A stretch of DNA of 53,877 nucleotides from Bacillota bacterium (GTDB lineage: Bacteria > Bacillota > Clostridia > Acetivibrionales > DSM-1351), in the NCBI GenBank assembly GCA_023400235.1, contig JAEXFI010000051.1, positions 1 through 53,877 on the forward strand, in the 5' to 3' direction. Under the pieces are notes generated by a model, which did no database searches, was not told the DNA's origin, and saw only the letters and a list, made by a program, of their open reading frames with translations. Each line of letters begins with the position of its first letter. The stretch's first letter is position 1. Below, piece after piece: positions 27,169 through 34,974 of the stretch. The translations under genes and the position numbers were made by a program.

Positions 27169-27657
27169 TCATGGTGCCTGAAGATACATGCACTCAATAA
27201 ATTCAGTGCCCGCCTGGGTCTTAAAATACTTTTTCCTTATGGTTGCCGCTGAAGACCTTTCCAGTCCGTCTTCAAATATGTTAACTATAAAATCGGCTTC
27301 TACAAGAATCTGAAAATCAATTCCGTCTATTTTACCGTAGCTGTGATGGTTCCCAACTATATGGCACACTCTGTCCATCATTCCCGCTTCAATCCCATGC
27401 TTTCCCATTATTTCTCTGGCAATAGCCGGGCCTTCCTTTTCCTGATAAGGGCCGGCGGAAGAGTTGTACTTTCTTTCTGCCTCCTTAATGCCTATATCAT
27501 GGAGTATTCCCGAAAGCTCAACTATGTTACGGGTTTTTTCATCCAGTCCCTCAACTCCTGCTATTGCAGCGCAGAAATCATGCACCTTCAGGGCATGGTT
27601 AATTCTCTTTACATCTTTATTAAAATATATAATCATCTCTCTGACTATTTTATTCAT
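27169..27657 (-). CDS. HD-domain phosphohydrolase-like protein
   Basis: 162 aa; the ATG at 27657 has AGGGGGA about 6 bases upstream. It is a single HD domain with the metal-binding pattern H (HALKVHDFC), HD (SGILHDIGIKEAE), H (HIVGNHHSYG) and D (ILVEADFIVN). Such proteins hydrolyse nucleotides or phosphoesters with divalent metals; the small size and the HDIG-like motif do not identify a substrate. It lies 58 bp upstream of the ABC exporter genes on the same strand and may be co-transcribed with them. Confidence 0.87.
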   Translation of the reverse strand: MNKIVREMIIYFNKDVKRINHALKVHDFCAAIAGVEGLDEKTRNIVELSGILHDIGIKEAERKYNSSAGPYQEKEGPAIAREIMGKHGIEAGMMDRVCHIVGNHHSYGKIDGIDFQILVEADFIVNIFEDGLERSSAATIRKKYFKTQAGTEFIECMYLQAP

Positions 27658-27854
27658 ATTTTATCCCCCTGTCTGCTCTTCGGAAAGATTGTTTATTTTC
27701 TATCAATTATATTGTATTAGGCGTTTTAAGACAATAACTATGGGAAGAAATATAAAATTTTCTTTTTATCCGACAAATTCTATAGTATAATATGTAAGGT
27801 TTATTTTGTTTTGACATAAATTCTATTTATTAGCTGAATTGACGAGGTGAGGCA

Positions 27855-28925
27855 ATGAAAATATTCAAAAAACTTTTTCTTTTCCTGGCTGTTTTTTATT
27901 TGCTGACTCAGCTGTCACTTGTTTTTTTTCTTCCCAAAAGTGCAGTTTATAATAAAAGGCTGAATTATGAGGTGTTTAAGGATAATGTACATACCATCGA
28001 GCCAACGGTAAAGGCAATAAAGGACATTATTAATAAGCAGGACCTAAAGGAATATATAATTTTCGTGGGAGATTCGGTAGGCTACGGCACCCCCTGTCCT
28101 CCCGACAAAACCATGAGTTCCTACATGAATGTGCTTGCCGTCAAAGAGAACAGCGGGCTCAGGGTTTTCAACCTGGGAATACCTTCTTCCATGTTCGGCG
28201 ATTTTTATGCGGTGCTGCTACTGCTTGACAAATATGGCATTTCTACAGATAACCTTATCTTAAACTTCAGCTATTGGGAAATTAATGCTAAAACACCCGC
28301 CTACTGGCTGAAGCATTATCTGAAGGATTTGGACAGGGAAAGCTACAAGGCCATGGTCAGCCGGGGACATATCAAGGAGGAAAGCTCCTGGAGTGCTGCT
28401 AAAGCCGAGCTTCACCACGGACTTAACAGTTATTTTGCCGCCATAGGCTACAGTGGGTTCATCAGCAATAAGATCAGGTTAAATGCAAATGTCCTGCTGA
28501 ACCAGCCAAAAGCAGAAATCATGGTTTGGAACAAAAAGCCCAAGCTGCCAAGAACCCTTAATCTGCCTGAGAACAGGTGGTATTATTCCGACAAGACCTT
28601 CAACCTCAGTGAAAGCAGTCCGCAGATATACTTTCTGAATAAAATTGCAAAGCATCAGAAGGAGAAAAATACACTGTATTTTATGAACGCAATGAATGAC
28701 AGGCTTTTAAACGGAGCTACGGAAAGGCCCGGATTTCAGGATAACCTGTCACGCATAGCACAATGTTTCATTGACAGAGGTTTAAATTATATTGATTATA
28801 ACAAAAAAGTAAACTACGAATACTTTTCAGACCATGTGCACCTGCTTCCGGAGGGCTATGAATTCATGGCACAGGATTTATGGAAAAAAATACTGATGGA
28901 CAAGGAGAATTCAAATGCTGTTTAA
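27855..28925 (+). CDS. SGNH-like exopolysaccharide acyltransferase/esterase partner
   Basis: 356 aa, starting at an ATG preceded by GAGGTGAGG. Residues about 7-27 form a membrane anchor. The SGNH fold is marked by FVGDSVGYG (catalytic Ser in GDS, about residue 74), NLGIPSSMFGDF (block II Gly) and SDHVHLLPEGYEFMA (catalytic Asp and His near the C-terminus). It overlaps the following MBOAT gene by 11 bp, so the two are translated together. By analogy with AlgJ/AlgX-AlgI and DltD-DltB systems, this extracytoplasmic protein would transfer acetyl groups supplied by the MBOAT to a cell-surface polymer. The acceptor is unknown. Confidence 0.87.
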   Translation: MKIFKKLFLFLAVFYLLTQLSLVFFLPKSAVYNKRLNYEVFKDNVHTIEPTVKAIKDIINKQDLKEYIIFVGDSVGYGTPCPPDKTMSSYMNVLAVKENSGLRVFNLGIPSSMFGDFYAVLLLLDKYGISTDNLILNFSYWEINAKTPAYWLKHYLKDLDRESYKAMVSRGHIKEESSWSAAKAELHHGLNSYFAAIGYSGFISNKIRLNANVLLNQPKAEIMVWNKKPKLPRTLNLPENRWYYSDKTFNLSESSPQIYFLNKIAKHQKEKNTLYFMNAMNDRLLNGATERPGFQDNLSRIAQCFIDRGLNYIDYNKKVNYEYFSDHVHLLPEGYEFMAQDLWKKILMDKENSNAV

Positions 28926-30357
28926 CTCTGTAGAATTTATGATATTTTTTCCGGTGGTAACTATTCTTTACTTTGTCCTGCCACATAAGATCAGATGGTT
29001 TTTGCTGCTGGCAAGCAGCTGCCTTTTCTACATGGCCTTTGTTCCTAAATACATACTAATACTGGGCTTTACCATTGTCATAGACTATATTGCAGGTATA
29101 CTTATAGATAAAATGGCTGGCAGCAGAAAGCGGATATTTCTTATTATAAGCATATTGACCAATGTGGGAATACTTTTTGTCTTCAAATACTTCAACTTTT
29201 TTAATGAAAATGCCGAAAGACTTGCGCAAATGCTGGGCTGGAACTATCCCATCAGCAGCCTGACCATTATTTTGCCTATAGGTCTGTCCTTCCACACCTT
29301 CCAGAGCATGAGCTACATAATAGAGGTATACCGGGGCAAGCACAGGCCAGAAACACATTTCGGCATATACGCCCTATATGTCATGTATTATCCCCAGCTG
29401 GTCGCCGGGCCCATAGAGCGTCCGCAGAATATGCTGTGGCAGTTCCACACCAAACACAGTTTTGATGCAAAGCGCACGATGGACGGGTTTAAGCTGATGG
29501 CCTGGGGTTTTTTCAAAAAGCTGGTCATAGCTGATAATCTTGCCCTTGCAGTCAATGCTGCCTACAAGTCTCCCGAGGCGGTAAGCGGGCTGACGCTGGT
29601 AATAGCCACTTATTTCTTCGCCTTTCAGATATACTGCGACTTCTCCGGCTATACGGATATTGCACGGGGTGCGTCAAGAGTCATGGGCATTGAGCTAATG
29701 CAAAACTTTCGTCTTCCCTATTTTTCAAAAAGTATTTCAGAGTTTTGGAGACGCTGGCATATCTCCCTGTCCAGTTGGTTTTCCGACTATGTGTATATTT
29801 CACTTGGAGGCAGCAGATGTGCAAAATGGAAATGGTACAGAAACCTGATGATTGTATTCCTGCTTAGCGGGCTCTGGCACGGTGCGGCTTGGACCTATGT
29901 CATCTGGGGTGCTCTTAACGGGTTCTATCTGGTCTTTGCACTTGTGACCAGGAGCCTGAGAGAAAAGCTTGCACACGCAGTTCGTCTAGACAGGGCACCT
30001 GCTCTTCAGAAGTTTGCAAAGGTATTTATAAGCTTTAATCTTATATGCTTTTCGTGGATATTTTTCAGAGCCACCTCTTTTTCAAATGCACGCTTTATCA
30101 TAAAAAAGATTTTTACGGATTTCAGCCTGGACATCAATTTCGGCAGCGTAGGAATTACAAGATATCAGGTGGCACTTTGCTGCTGTGTTGTGGCTTTTCT
30201 GACAGCAGTACAGCTTATGCAGCGAACGAGAACTTTAAGTGAAGAGATAGAAAAAAGGCCTTTGGTGGTGAGATGGGGCTTATATTACGCGGGTCTGATT
30301 TTACTTATTTTGTTTGGGGTCTTTAACACCAGTTCGTTTATTTATTTTCAGTTTTAG
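28915..30357 (+). CDS. MBOAT-family O-acyltransferase (AlgI/DltB-like)
   Basis: 480 aa, polytopic with about 10-12 transmembrane helices, the usual size for the family. Diagnostic stretches are YYPQLVAGPIERPQNMLWQF, the membrane motif FWRRWHISLSSWFSDYVYI and SGLWHGAAWTYVIWG with the active-site His. MBOAT proteins move an acyl group from a cytoplasmic donor across the membrane to an extracellular acceptor protein, here most likely the SGNH protein encoded upstream in an overlapping reading frame. Together they form a minimal two-gene acylation module; no polymer synthase lies nearby. It is followed by a terminator at 30369. Confidence 0.93.
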   Translation: MLFNSVEFMIFFPVVTILYFVLPHKIRWFLLLASSCLFYMAFVPKYILILGFTIVIDYIAGILIDKMAGSRKRIFLIISILTNVGILFVFKYFNFFNENAERLAQMLGWNYPISSLTIILPIGLSFHTFQSMSYIIEVYRGKHRPETHFGIYALYVMYYPQLVAGPIERPQNMLWQFHTKHSFDAKRTMDGFKLMAWGFFKKLVIADNLALAVNAAYKSPEAVSGLTLVIATYFFAFQIYCDFSGYTDIARGASRVMGIELMQNFRLPYFSKSISEFWRRWHISLSSWFSDYVYISLGGSRCAKWKWYRNLMIVFLLSGLWHGAAWTYVIWGALNGFYLVFALVTRSLREKLAHAVRLDRAPALQKFAKVFISFNLICFSWIFFRATSFSNARFIIKKIFTDFSLDINFGSVGITRYQVALCCCVVAFLTAVQLMQRTRTLSEEIEKRPLVVRWGLYYAGLILLILFGVFNTSSFIYFQF

Positions 30358-30368
30358 CCAAACGGTTA

Positions 30369-30402
30369 TTGGGGTTGGGATATTCCAGCCCCCACTTTTT
30401 TA
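30369..30402 (+). terminator. Terminator between MBOAT and cardiolipin synthase genes
   Basis: TGGGGTTGG pairs with CCAGCCCCCA around a short loop, followed by a T run on the plus strand. The genes are convergent. Confidence 0.75.
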
Positions 30403-31845
30403 TAGAATTGGTGAAAACAGTCTTAAAACATTCTCGGCCACCCTGGAAAAAATGTTTCTTCGGTTAAATTCATCTCTGGTCAGTCTTGTGCAGATCTTTA
30501 AATCCGTATCAAAGATATTTGTGCACCTTCCTGCTATTTCCTCTCCATACATAAAGGCATCTATCTCAAAATTCAGTGAAAAACTTCTCATGTCAATGTT
30601 TGCCGTTCCCACAACCCCGCAGAAATCATCCACCACCAGCATTTTTGCATGGAGAAAGCCTGGATATAGATATATCTTTATGCCATAATCCAGCACATCA
30701 GCAACATAAGACATGGTAGCCTTATATACGTATTGCTTATCAGGTACTCCAGGCAGCTGGATACACACCTCCACCCCCGATAAGGCAGCATTCTGGAGAG
30801 CCTCCAGAAATGCCGCATCAGGCACGAAATAGGGGGTTTGAATCAGTATCTTCTGTTTTGCGGAATTGATCAACTTCAGCAATCCCCGCTTAATCTCCTC
30901 CCCGTTGGTATCGGGGCCGCTGGACACTATCTGGATTCCGGTCGTGCTGCCGGTACCTGCTGCGATTGTCGTGCCCTTCCTGTCTTCTATTTCCGGAAAA
31001 TATCTGCGGTTGTCAAATTTTTCGGAAGCCTGCTTTGATGCATAAAGCCAATCCTCAATAAACCTGAGCTGAAGGTCCAATACACTGCTGCCGGTTATTT
31101 TCAGGTGGGTATCCCTCCAGGGTTTTACTTTCTTGTGGAGACCGAGATACTCATCCCCAATGTTTATTCCCCCCGTGTAGCCTGTTTTTCCGTCTATTAC
31201 CACTATCTTGCGGTGGTTTCTGAAGTTTATCTTGAGATAATTATTTATTGTATTGGAGAAATAGCTGAAAACTTCCCCTCCATTTTTGATTATCGGGGAA
31301 TATGCTCTGAACGGCATAAAAAGGTTTGAGCCATGATCTATTAAAACCCTTACCTCCACCCCTTCACCGGCCTTTTTTGCCAGCAGGTCAATGAGCTTTT
31401 TGCCTATGTTGTCGTTCTGAAGGATGAAGTAAAGCAGGTGTATGGAATCCCTGGCTTCTTCCAGATCCTTGAACAGCTCGGCATATTTATCCCTGGCACT
31501 GGTATATATTGTAACATCATTATTGTCTGTATAAGGACTTCTGGAGGTTGCAGCGTTGAGCCTCATCAACTGCTTCATCTCCTCGCCGGTATATTCCGGA
31601 ACCCGTATCTCTTTCCCATAGGGAATCTTGGCTGAGCTTTTAAACACCTTATGGCTGTATTGCCTGTATGACCTTCTTCCGAAGAGCAAATAAAGGAAAA
31701 AACCTATAAGAGGCAATAAGGACAGGGTAATGACCCAGCTCAGTGCCTGAACAGGTTTCTTGCGCTCAAAGAAAACAGCCGTGATAATGAATGCAACATT
31801 TATAACAATGATTATGATGGAAATAGTTGAAACTAAACTGTTCAT
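30400..31845 (-). CDS. cls: Cardiolipin synthase (phospholipase D superfamily)
   Basis: 481 aa; the ATG at 31845 has GGAG 6 bases upstream. Two N-terminal transmembrane helices (about 5-27 and 34-56) are followed by two phospholipase D domains with HKD motifs: HRKIVVIDGKTGYTGG at about 211 and HAKMLVVDDFCGVVGT at about 399. The enzyme condenses two phosphatidylglycerol molecules to cardiolipin and glycerol at the membrane. The length is typical for bacterial Cls. It lies 26 bp after recO on the same strand. Confidence 0.95.
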   Translation of the reverse strand: MNSLVSTISIIIIVINVAFIITAVFFERKKPVQALSWVITLSLLPLIGFFLYLLFGRRSYRQYSHKVFKSSAKIPYGKEIRVPEYTGEEMKQLMRLNAATSRSPYTDNNDVTIYTSARDKYAELFKDLEEARDSIHLLYFILQNDNIGKKLIDLLAKKAGEGVEVRVLIDHGSNLFMPFRAYSPIIKNGGEVFSYFSNTINNYLKINFRNHRKIVVIDGKTGYTGGINIGDEYLGLHKKVKPWRDTHLKITGSSVLDLQLRFIEDWLYASKQASEKFDNRRYFPEIEDRKGTTIAAGTGSTTGIQIVSSGPDTNGEEIKRGLLKLINSAKQKILIQTPYFVPDAAFLEALQNAALSGVEVCIQLPGVPDKQYVYKATMSYVADVLDYGIKIYLYPGFLHAKMLVVDDFCGVVGTANIDMRSFSLNFEIDAFMYGEEIAGRCTNIFDTDLKICTRLTRDEFNRRNIFSRVAENVLRLFSPIL

Positions 31846-31871
31846 ATATCACTCCAGAGTATTTTGATTAA

Positions 31872-32615
31872 TCACATCAACTGTTTAAGATAATCCAGCT
31901 TGTTATATTCCTTTCCCAAATGCTCTTTTATATATTTTTTTGCAATAACCCCCAGTTCCTTAACCGACTCCTGGGACAGGTTAAAGCTGAAGAGCTTCTG
32001 CGGACTGATTTTCATAATATATTTCAAAGCCTTGACGGTTCCCGGTAAAAGGGGAATAACTCTCCCATTAGCATTTACACATTCCTTACATACAATACCC
32101 GAATTGTCCAAATCAAAGTACATATTTTCATCCTGGCCGGAATTGCATCCGATACAACCAGCAACCTGCGGCTCATAACCCAGCAAGGCCATCAGCCTGA
32201 GCTCGAAAACCCTGGTTACCAGTTCCAGAGGGCGCTCTGTTTTTGCAATGACATAAAGAGTATTCAGCAAAAGCTTCAGAATATCTTCAGATGGTTCTCC
32301 CTCCTGAACATTGTCAGAAATCAGATCAAGGATATGGGAACTGTAGGTGAGCTTGTATATATCGTTCCGGATTTCATAATTTGGCTCAATTACCTCGCAG
32401 CAGGACATATTATACAGCTCCTTGCCCTTGAAGAGCATGTAATCACTGAAGCACAGCAGCTGTGTTCCTCCGCTTAAGGAGTTTTTAGGACGCCGTGCAT
32501 TCTTTGCAGCAACAGAAATCTTACCCTCTTCTGCAGTTAAAACCGTAACTATCTTGTCTGCCTCTCCCGTATTCACTTCTCTTATAACAATGCCTTTGTA
32601 ATGTACATTTCTCAT
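31872..32615 (-). CDS. recO: DNA repair protein RecO
   Basis: 247 aa. An N-terminal OB-fold (IVIREVNTGEADKIVTVLTA, EGKISVAAKNARRPKN) is followed by a helical domain with a four-cysteine zinc site, CIGC and CKEC separated by about 18 residues. RecO loads RecA onto SSB-coated single-stranded DNA with RecR and anneals strands. It follows era with a 19-bp gap, the usual Firmicutes order. No strong ribosome binding site precedes the ATG (a G run lies about 11 bases away), so translation may depend on coupling to era. Confidence 0.95.
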   Translation of the reverse strand: MRNVHYKGIVIREVNTGEADKIVTVLTAEEGKISVAAKNARRPKNSLSGGTQLLCFSDYMLFKGKELYNMSCCEVIEPNYEIRNDIYKLTYSSHILDLISDNVQEGEPSEDILKLLLNTLYVIAKTERPLELVTRVFELRLMALLGYEPQVAGCIGCNSGQDENMYFDLDNSGIVCKECVNANGRVIPLLPGTVKALKYIMKISPQKLFSFNLSQESVKELGVIAKKYIKEHLGKEYNKLDYLKQLM

Positions 32616-32634
32616 TTGCTACGCAGCCCCCGCA

Positions 32635-33534
32635 CTACTGTCTCTTGCTTTTCTGATAACCGAGATTTTTCAGCATGCCGTCGTTGTTTCTCCAGTCCGG
32701 CTTGACCTTGACCCATAATTCCAGAAACACCTTAGTGTCCAGTAATCTCTCAATTTCATACCGGGATGCGCTCCCTATCTTTTTGAGCATTTGTCCCTGT
32801 TTTCCAATAATGATTCCCTTATGGGAGCTTTTTTCACAGTATATTGTGGCCTGAATGCTGATAAGCCCATCCTCACGCTCTTTAAAGGACATCACCTCCA
32901 CACCCACACCATGGGGAACCTCATCATCAAGATTCAGCAGCACCTTTTCTCTTATCATTTCGGCAGCTATGACCTTCTCCGGCTGGTCTGTCAGGGTATC
33001 CTCCGAGAAAAACCTGGGACCTTCGGGAATATACTGCAAGGCCTCCTTGAGAATTATAGCCGTTCCGTCCTTTTTAAGCGCTGATACGGGTATTACAGCC
33101 TTGAAATCCATCAGGGCGCTGTAGTTTTCTATTACGGATAAAAGCTTGTCCTTACTTACAATGTCAACCTTGTTAAGAATCAGGAATACCGGCGTTTCAG
33201 CCTGTTTCAGCTGTTCGATTATGCCTGTGTCAAGAGCTCCGGCAGACTCGGTGGCATCAGCAATAAAAAGTATCAAATCCACCTCTTTCATTGTTTCGGA
33301 GGCCACATTTACCATATATTGCCCTAACTTGGTCTTTGGCTTGTGAATACCAGGCGTATCAATGAGCACCAGTTGATAATCCTCCTCTGTTACTACGCCT
33401 CGTATGGTATTCCTGGTGGTCTGAGGCTTATCGGACATTATAGCTATCTTCTGCCCTGTCAGGGCATTTAAAAGCGTTGATTTTCCTACATTTGGTCTTC
33501 CTATTACTGAAACAAAACCTGACTTAAACGACAT
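32635..33534 (-). CDS. era: GTPase Era
   Basis: 299 aa from the ATG at 33534, preceded by GGAGG at 5 bases; a TTG codon overlapping that site is discarded. The GTPase domain has GRPNVGKST (G1), DTPGIHKP (G3) and NKVD (G4). The C-terminal KH domain has HKGIIIGKQGQMLKKIG, which binds the 3' end of 16S rRNA. Era is needed for 30S maturation. It is in the canonical order cdd-era-recO. Confidence 0.97.
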   Translation of the reverse strand: MSFKSGFVSVIGRPNVGKSTLLNALTGQKIAIMSDKPQTTRNTIRGVVTEEDYQLVLIDTPGIHKPKTKLGQYMVNVASETMKEVDLILFIADATESAGALDTGIIEQLKQAETPVFLILNKVDIVSKDKLLSVIENYSALMDFKAVIPVSALKKDGTAIILKEALQYIPEGPRFFSEDTLTDQPEKVIAAEMIREKVLLNLDDEVPHGVGVEVMSFKEREDGLISIQATIYCEKSSHKGIIIGKQGQMLKKIGSASRYEIERLLDTKVFLELWVKVKPDWRNNDGMLKNLGYQKSKRQ

Positions 33535-33561
33535 TATATCCTCCAAAATGGTTATTTATTT

Positions 33562-33954
33562 TTAAAAGCTGCGGAACGCGTTGGGAAGAATGTCTCCAAA
33601 CCGCACAACCCTGTATTCACCGCTTTTATTTGTAGCTATTATTTGCATCTCATCATCGGCAAATTCCGCAAGCACCTGCCTGCATATACCGCAGGGGTAT
33701 ATATAGCCGGGATCATCACTCACTATGGCAATCCTTTCAATCTCCAGCCTGCCTTCCTCTGATACCGCCTTCCATACCGCCGTCCGTTCGGCGCAATTAG
33801 TTGCTCCAAAGGAGGCGATTTCCACATTGCAGCCGGTATATACCCTTCCTGTCTTTGTGAGCAGGGCAGCCCCCACATGAAATTTGGAATAAGGTACATA
33901 TGCATTTGCCATGGCCTGTCTGGCCTGCTCAATCAGTGCTTCATTTGTAATCAT
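33562..33954 (-). CDS. cdd: Cytidine deaminase
   Basis: 130 aa from the ATG at 33954, which has AAAGGA at 6 bases and begins where homologues start; upstream in-frame ATGs add a region overlapping the dgkA end. The zinc and catalytic residues are visible: TNCAERTAVWKA (Cys ligand and catalytic Glu) and PCGICRQVLAEF (two Cys ligands), the homotetrameric T-CDA type. It deaminates cytidine and deoxycytidine for pyrimidine salvage. Confidence 0.96.
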   Translation of the reverse strand: MITNEALIEQARQAMANAYVPYSKFHVGAALLTKTGRVYTGCNVEIASFGATNCAERTAVWKAVSEEGRLEIERIAIVSDDPGYIYPCGICRQVLAEFADDEMQIIATNKSGEYRVVRFGDILPNAFRSF

Positions 33955-34027
33955 ATCAGGTCCTTTCCATATCCATATTTCCAGCATGACCTGCAGCCGG
34001 TATGTAAATCGCCAAATGCACAAAACA

Positions 34028-34417
34028 CTATTTCAGCATCAGGTCATACAAGCTTTGGAGCCTTATGAGGAGCTTATCTCCCAGAATTATTACTCCCACT
34101 GCAATGCTGAACAATGCCGACACAAAAACCGCACCTGCTGATACATCCTTGATTATTTTGGCCTTTGGATGGTATACATCAACTATTATGTTAACCATAA
34201 CCTCCATGGCAGTATTTATAAGCTCAAAACAGATAACCATTGCTATAGTGACACACAATACAGTCATTTCTATTTTGCTTACTCCCAGCCAGGCAGCCAT
34301 TATAATCACCATAGCAGCGGCAGCCAGATGGATCTTCATATTCTTTTCATTAGCCAAGGTATGCCAAACGCCCTGAAAAGCGTTTTTAAAGCTCTCCAAC
34401 AGATTTCTATTTTTCAT
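34028..34417 (-). CDS. dgkA: Undecaprenol/diacylglycerol kinase, DgkA family
   Basis: 129 aa from the ATG at 34417 with GGAG at 6 bases. Three transmembrane helices follow an amphipathic N-terminal helix (ESFKNAFQGVWHTLANEKNM). The active site is ELINTAMEVMVNIIVD and AKIIKDVSAGAVFVSA, matching the trimeric kinase. In Gram-positives this family mainly phosphorylates undecaprenol, feeding the lipid carrier pool for wall synthesis. It lies between ybeY and cdd as in Bacillus. Confidence 0.95.
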   Translation of the reverse strand: MKNRNLLESFKNAFQGVWHTLANEKNMKIHLAAAAMVIIMAAWLGVSKIEMTVLCVTIAMVICFELINTAMEVMVNIIVDVYHPKAKIIKDVSAGAVFVSALFSIAVGVIILGDKLLIRLQSLYDLMLK

Positions 34418-34457
34418 ACAGTTCTCCATATCTGCGGTTCATTCCCACGCAGCTAAA

Positions 34458-34946
34458 TCAGACACCCCTCGTCAAGCCCATCTGCTCAAGTACACCTTCC
34501 TGCTTTTCCATCATGATTTTTTCCTCAGCCTCATCCATGTGGTCATAGCCCAACAGATGGAAGCAGGAGTGTGCCGTCAAAAAGGCAAGCTCTCTCTCAA
34601 AGCTGTGCCCGTACTCCTGTGACTGCCTTTTTGCAGTTTCAGCAGATATTATTATATCACCCAGCATCAGTTCATCAAACTCCGGATCATAATCGCCTTC
34701 GTCCGAGACAAGTTCGCCCTTGACAAATTCCGCCATGGGGAAGGAAAGCACATCAGTGGCCTTGTCTATGGCCCTGTGTTCCTTGTTGATAGCCCTTATT
34801 TCCCGGTCATCCACTATTAAAACACTTACTTCATAGGCGGTATCGAGGTTTTCAGCCTTCATACAACCCTCAACGGTAGCTTCAATCAATTTATTAATAG
34901 CTTGTGTAATATCAACCTTATCCTGCTCATTTTCAATTATTATCAA
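34458..34946 (-). CDS. ybeY: Endoribonuclease YbeY
   Basis: 162 aa. The zinc motif is HSCFHLLGYDH (H-x3-H-x5-H), preceded by TDVLSFPMAE and LGDIIISAETAKRQS, all family hallmarks. YbeY takes part in 16S rRNA 3' maturation and ribosome quality control. It is 28 bp from the pgpH stop on the same strand and probably shares its transcript. Confidence 0.96.
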   Translation of the reverse strand: MIIIENEQDKVDITQAINKLIEATVEGCMKAENLDTAYEVSVLIVDDREIRAINKEHRAIDKATDVLSFPMAEFVKGELVSDEGDYDPEFDELMLGDIIISAETAKRQSQEYGHSFERELAFLTAHSCFHLLGYDHMDEAEEKIMMEKQEGVLEQMGLTRGV

Positions 34947-34974
34947 ACCTGCTTCTCCTTATCAAGTATACTTT

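Noticed and set aside
33534..33546. Upstream TTG start for era
   Set aside because: It overlaps the GGAGG ribosome binding site; the ATG at 33534 is placed correctly.
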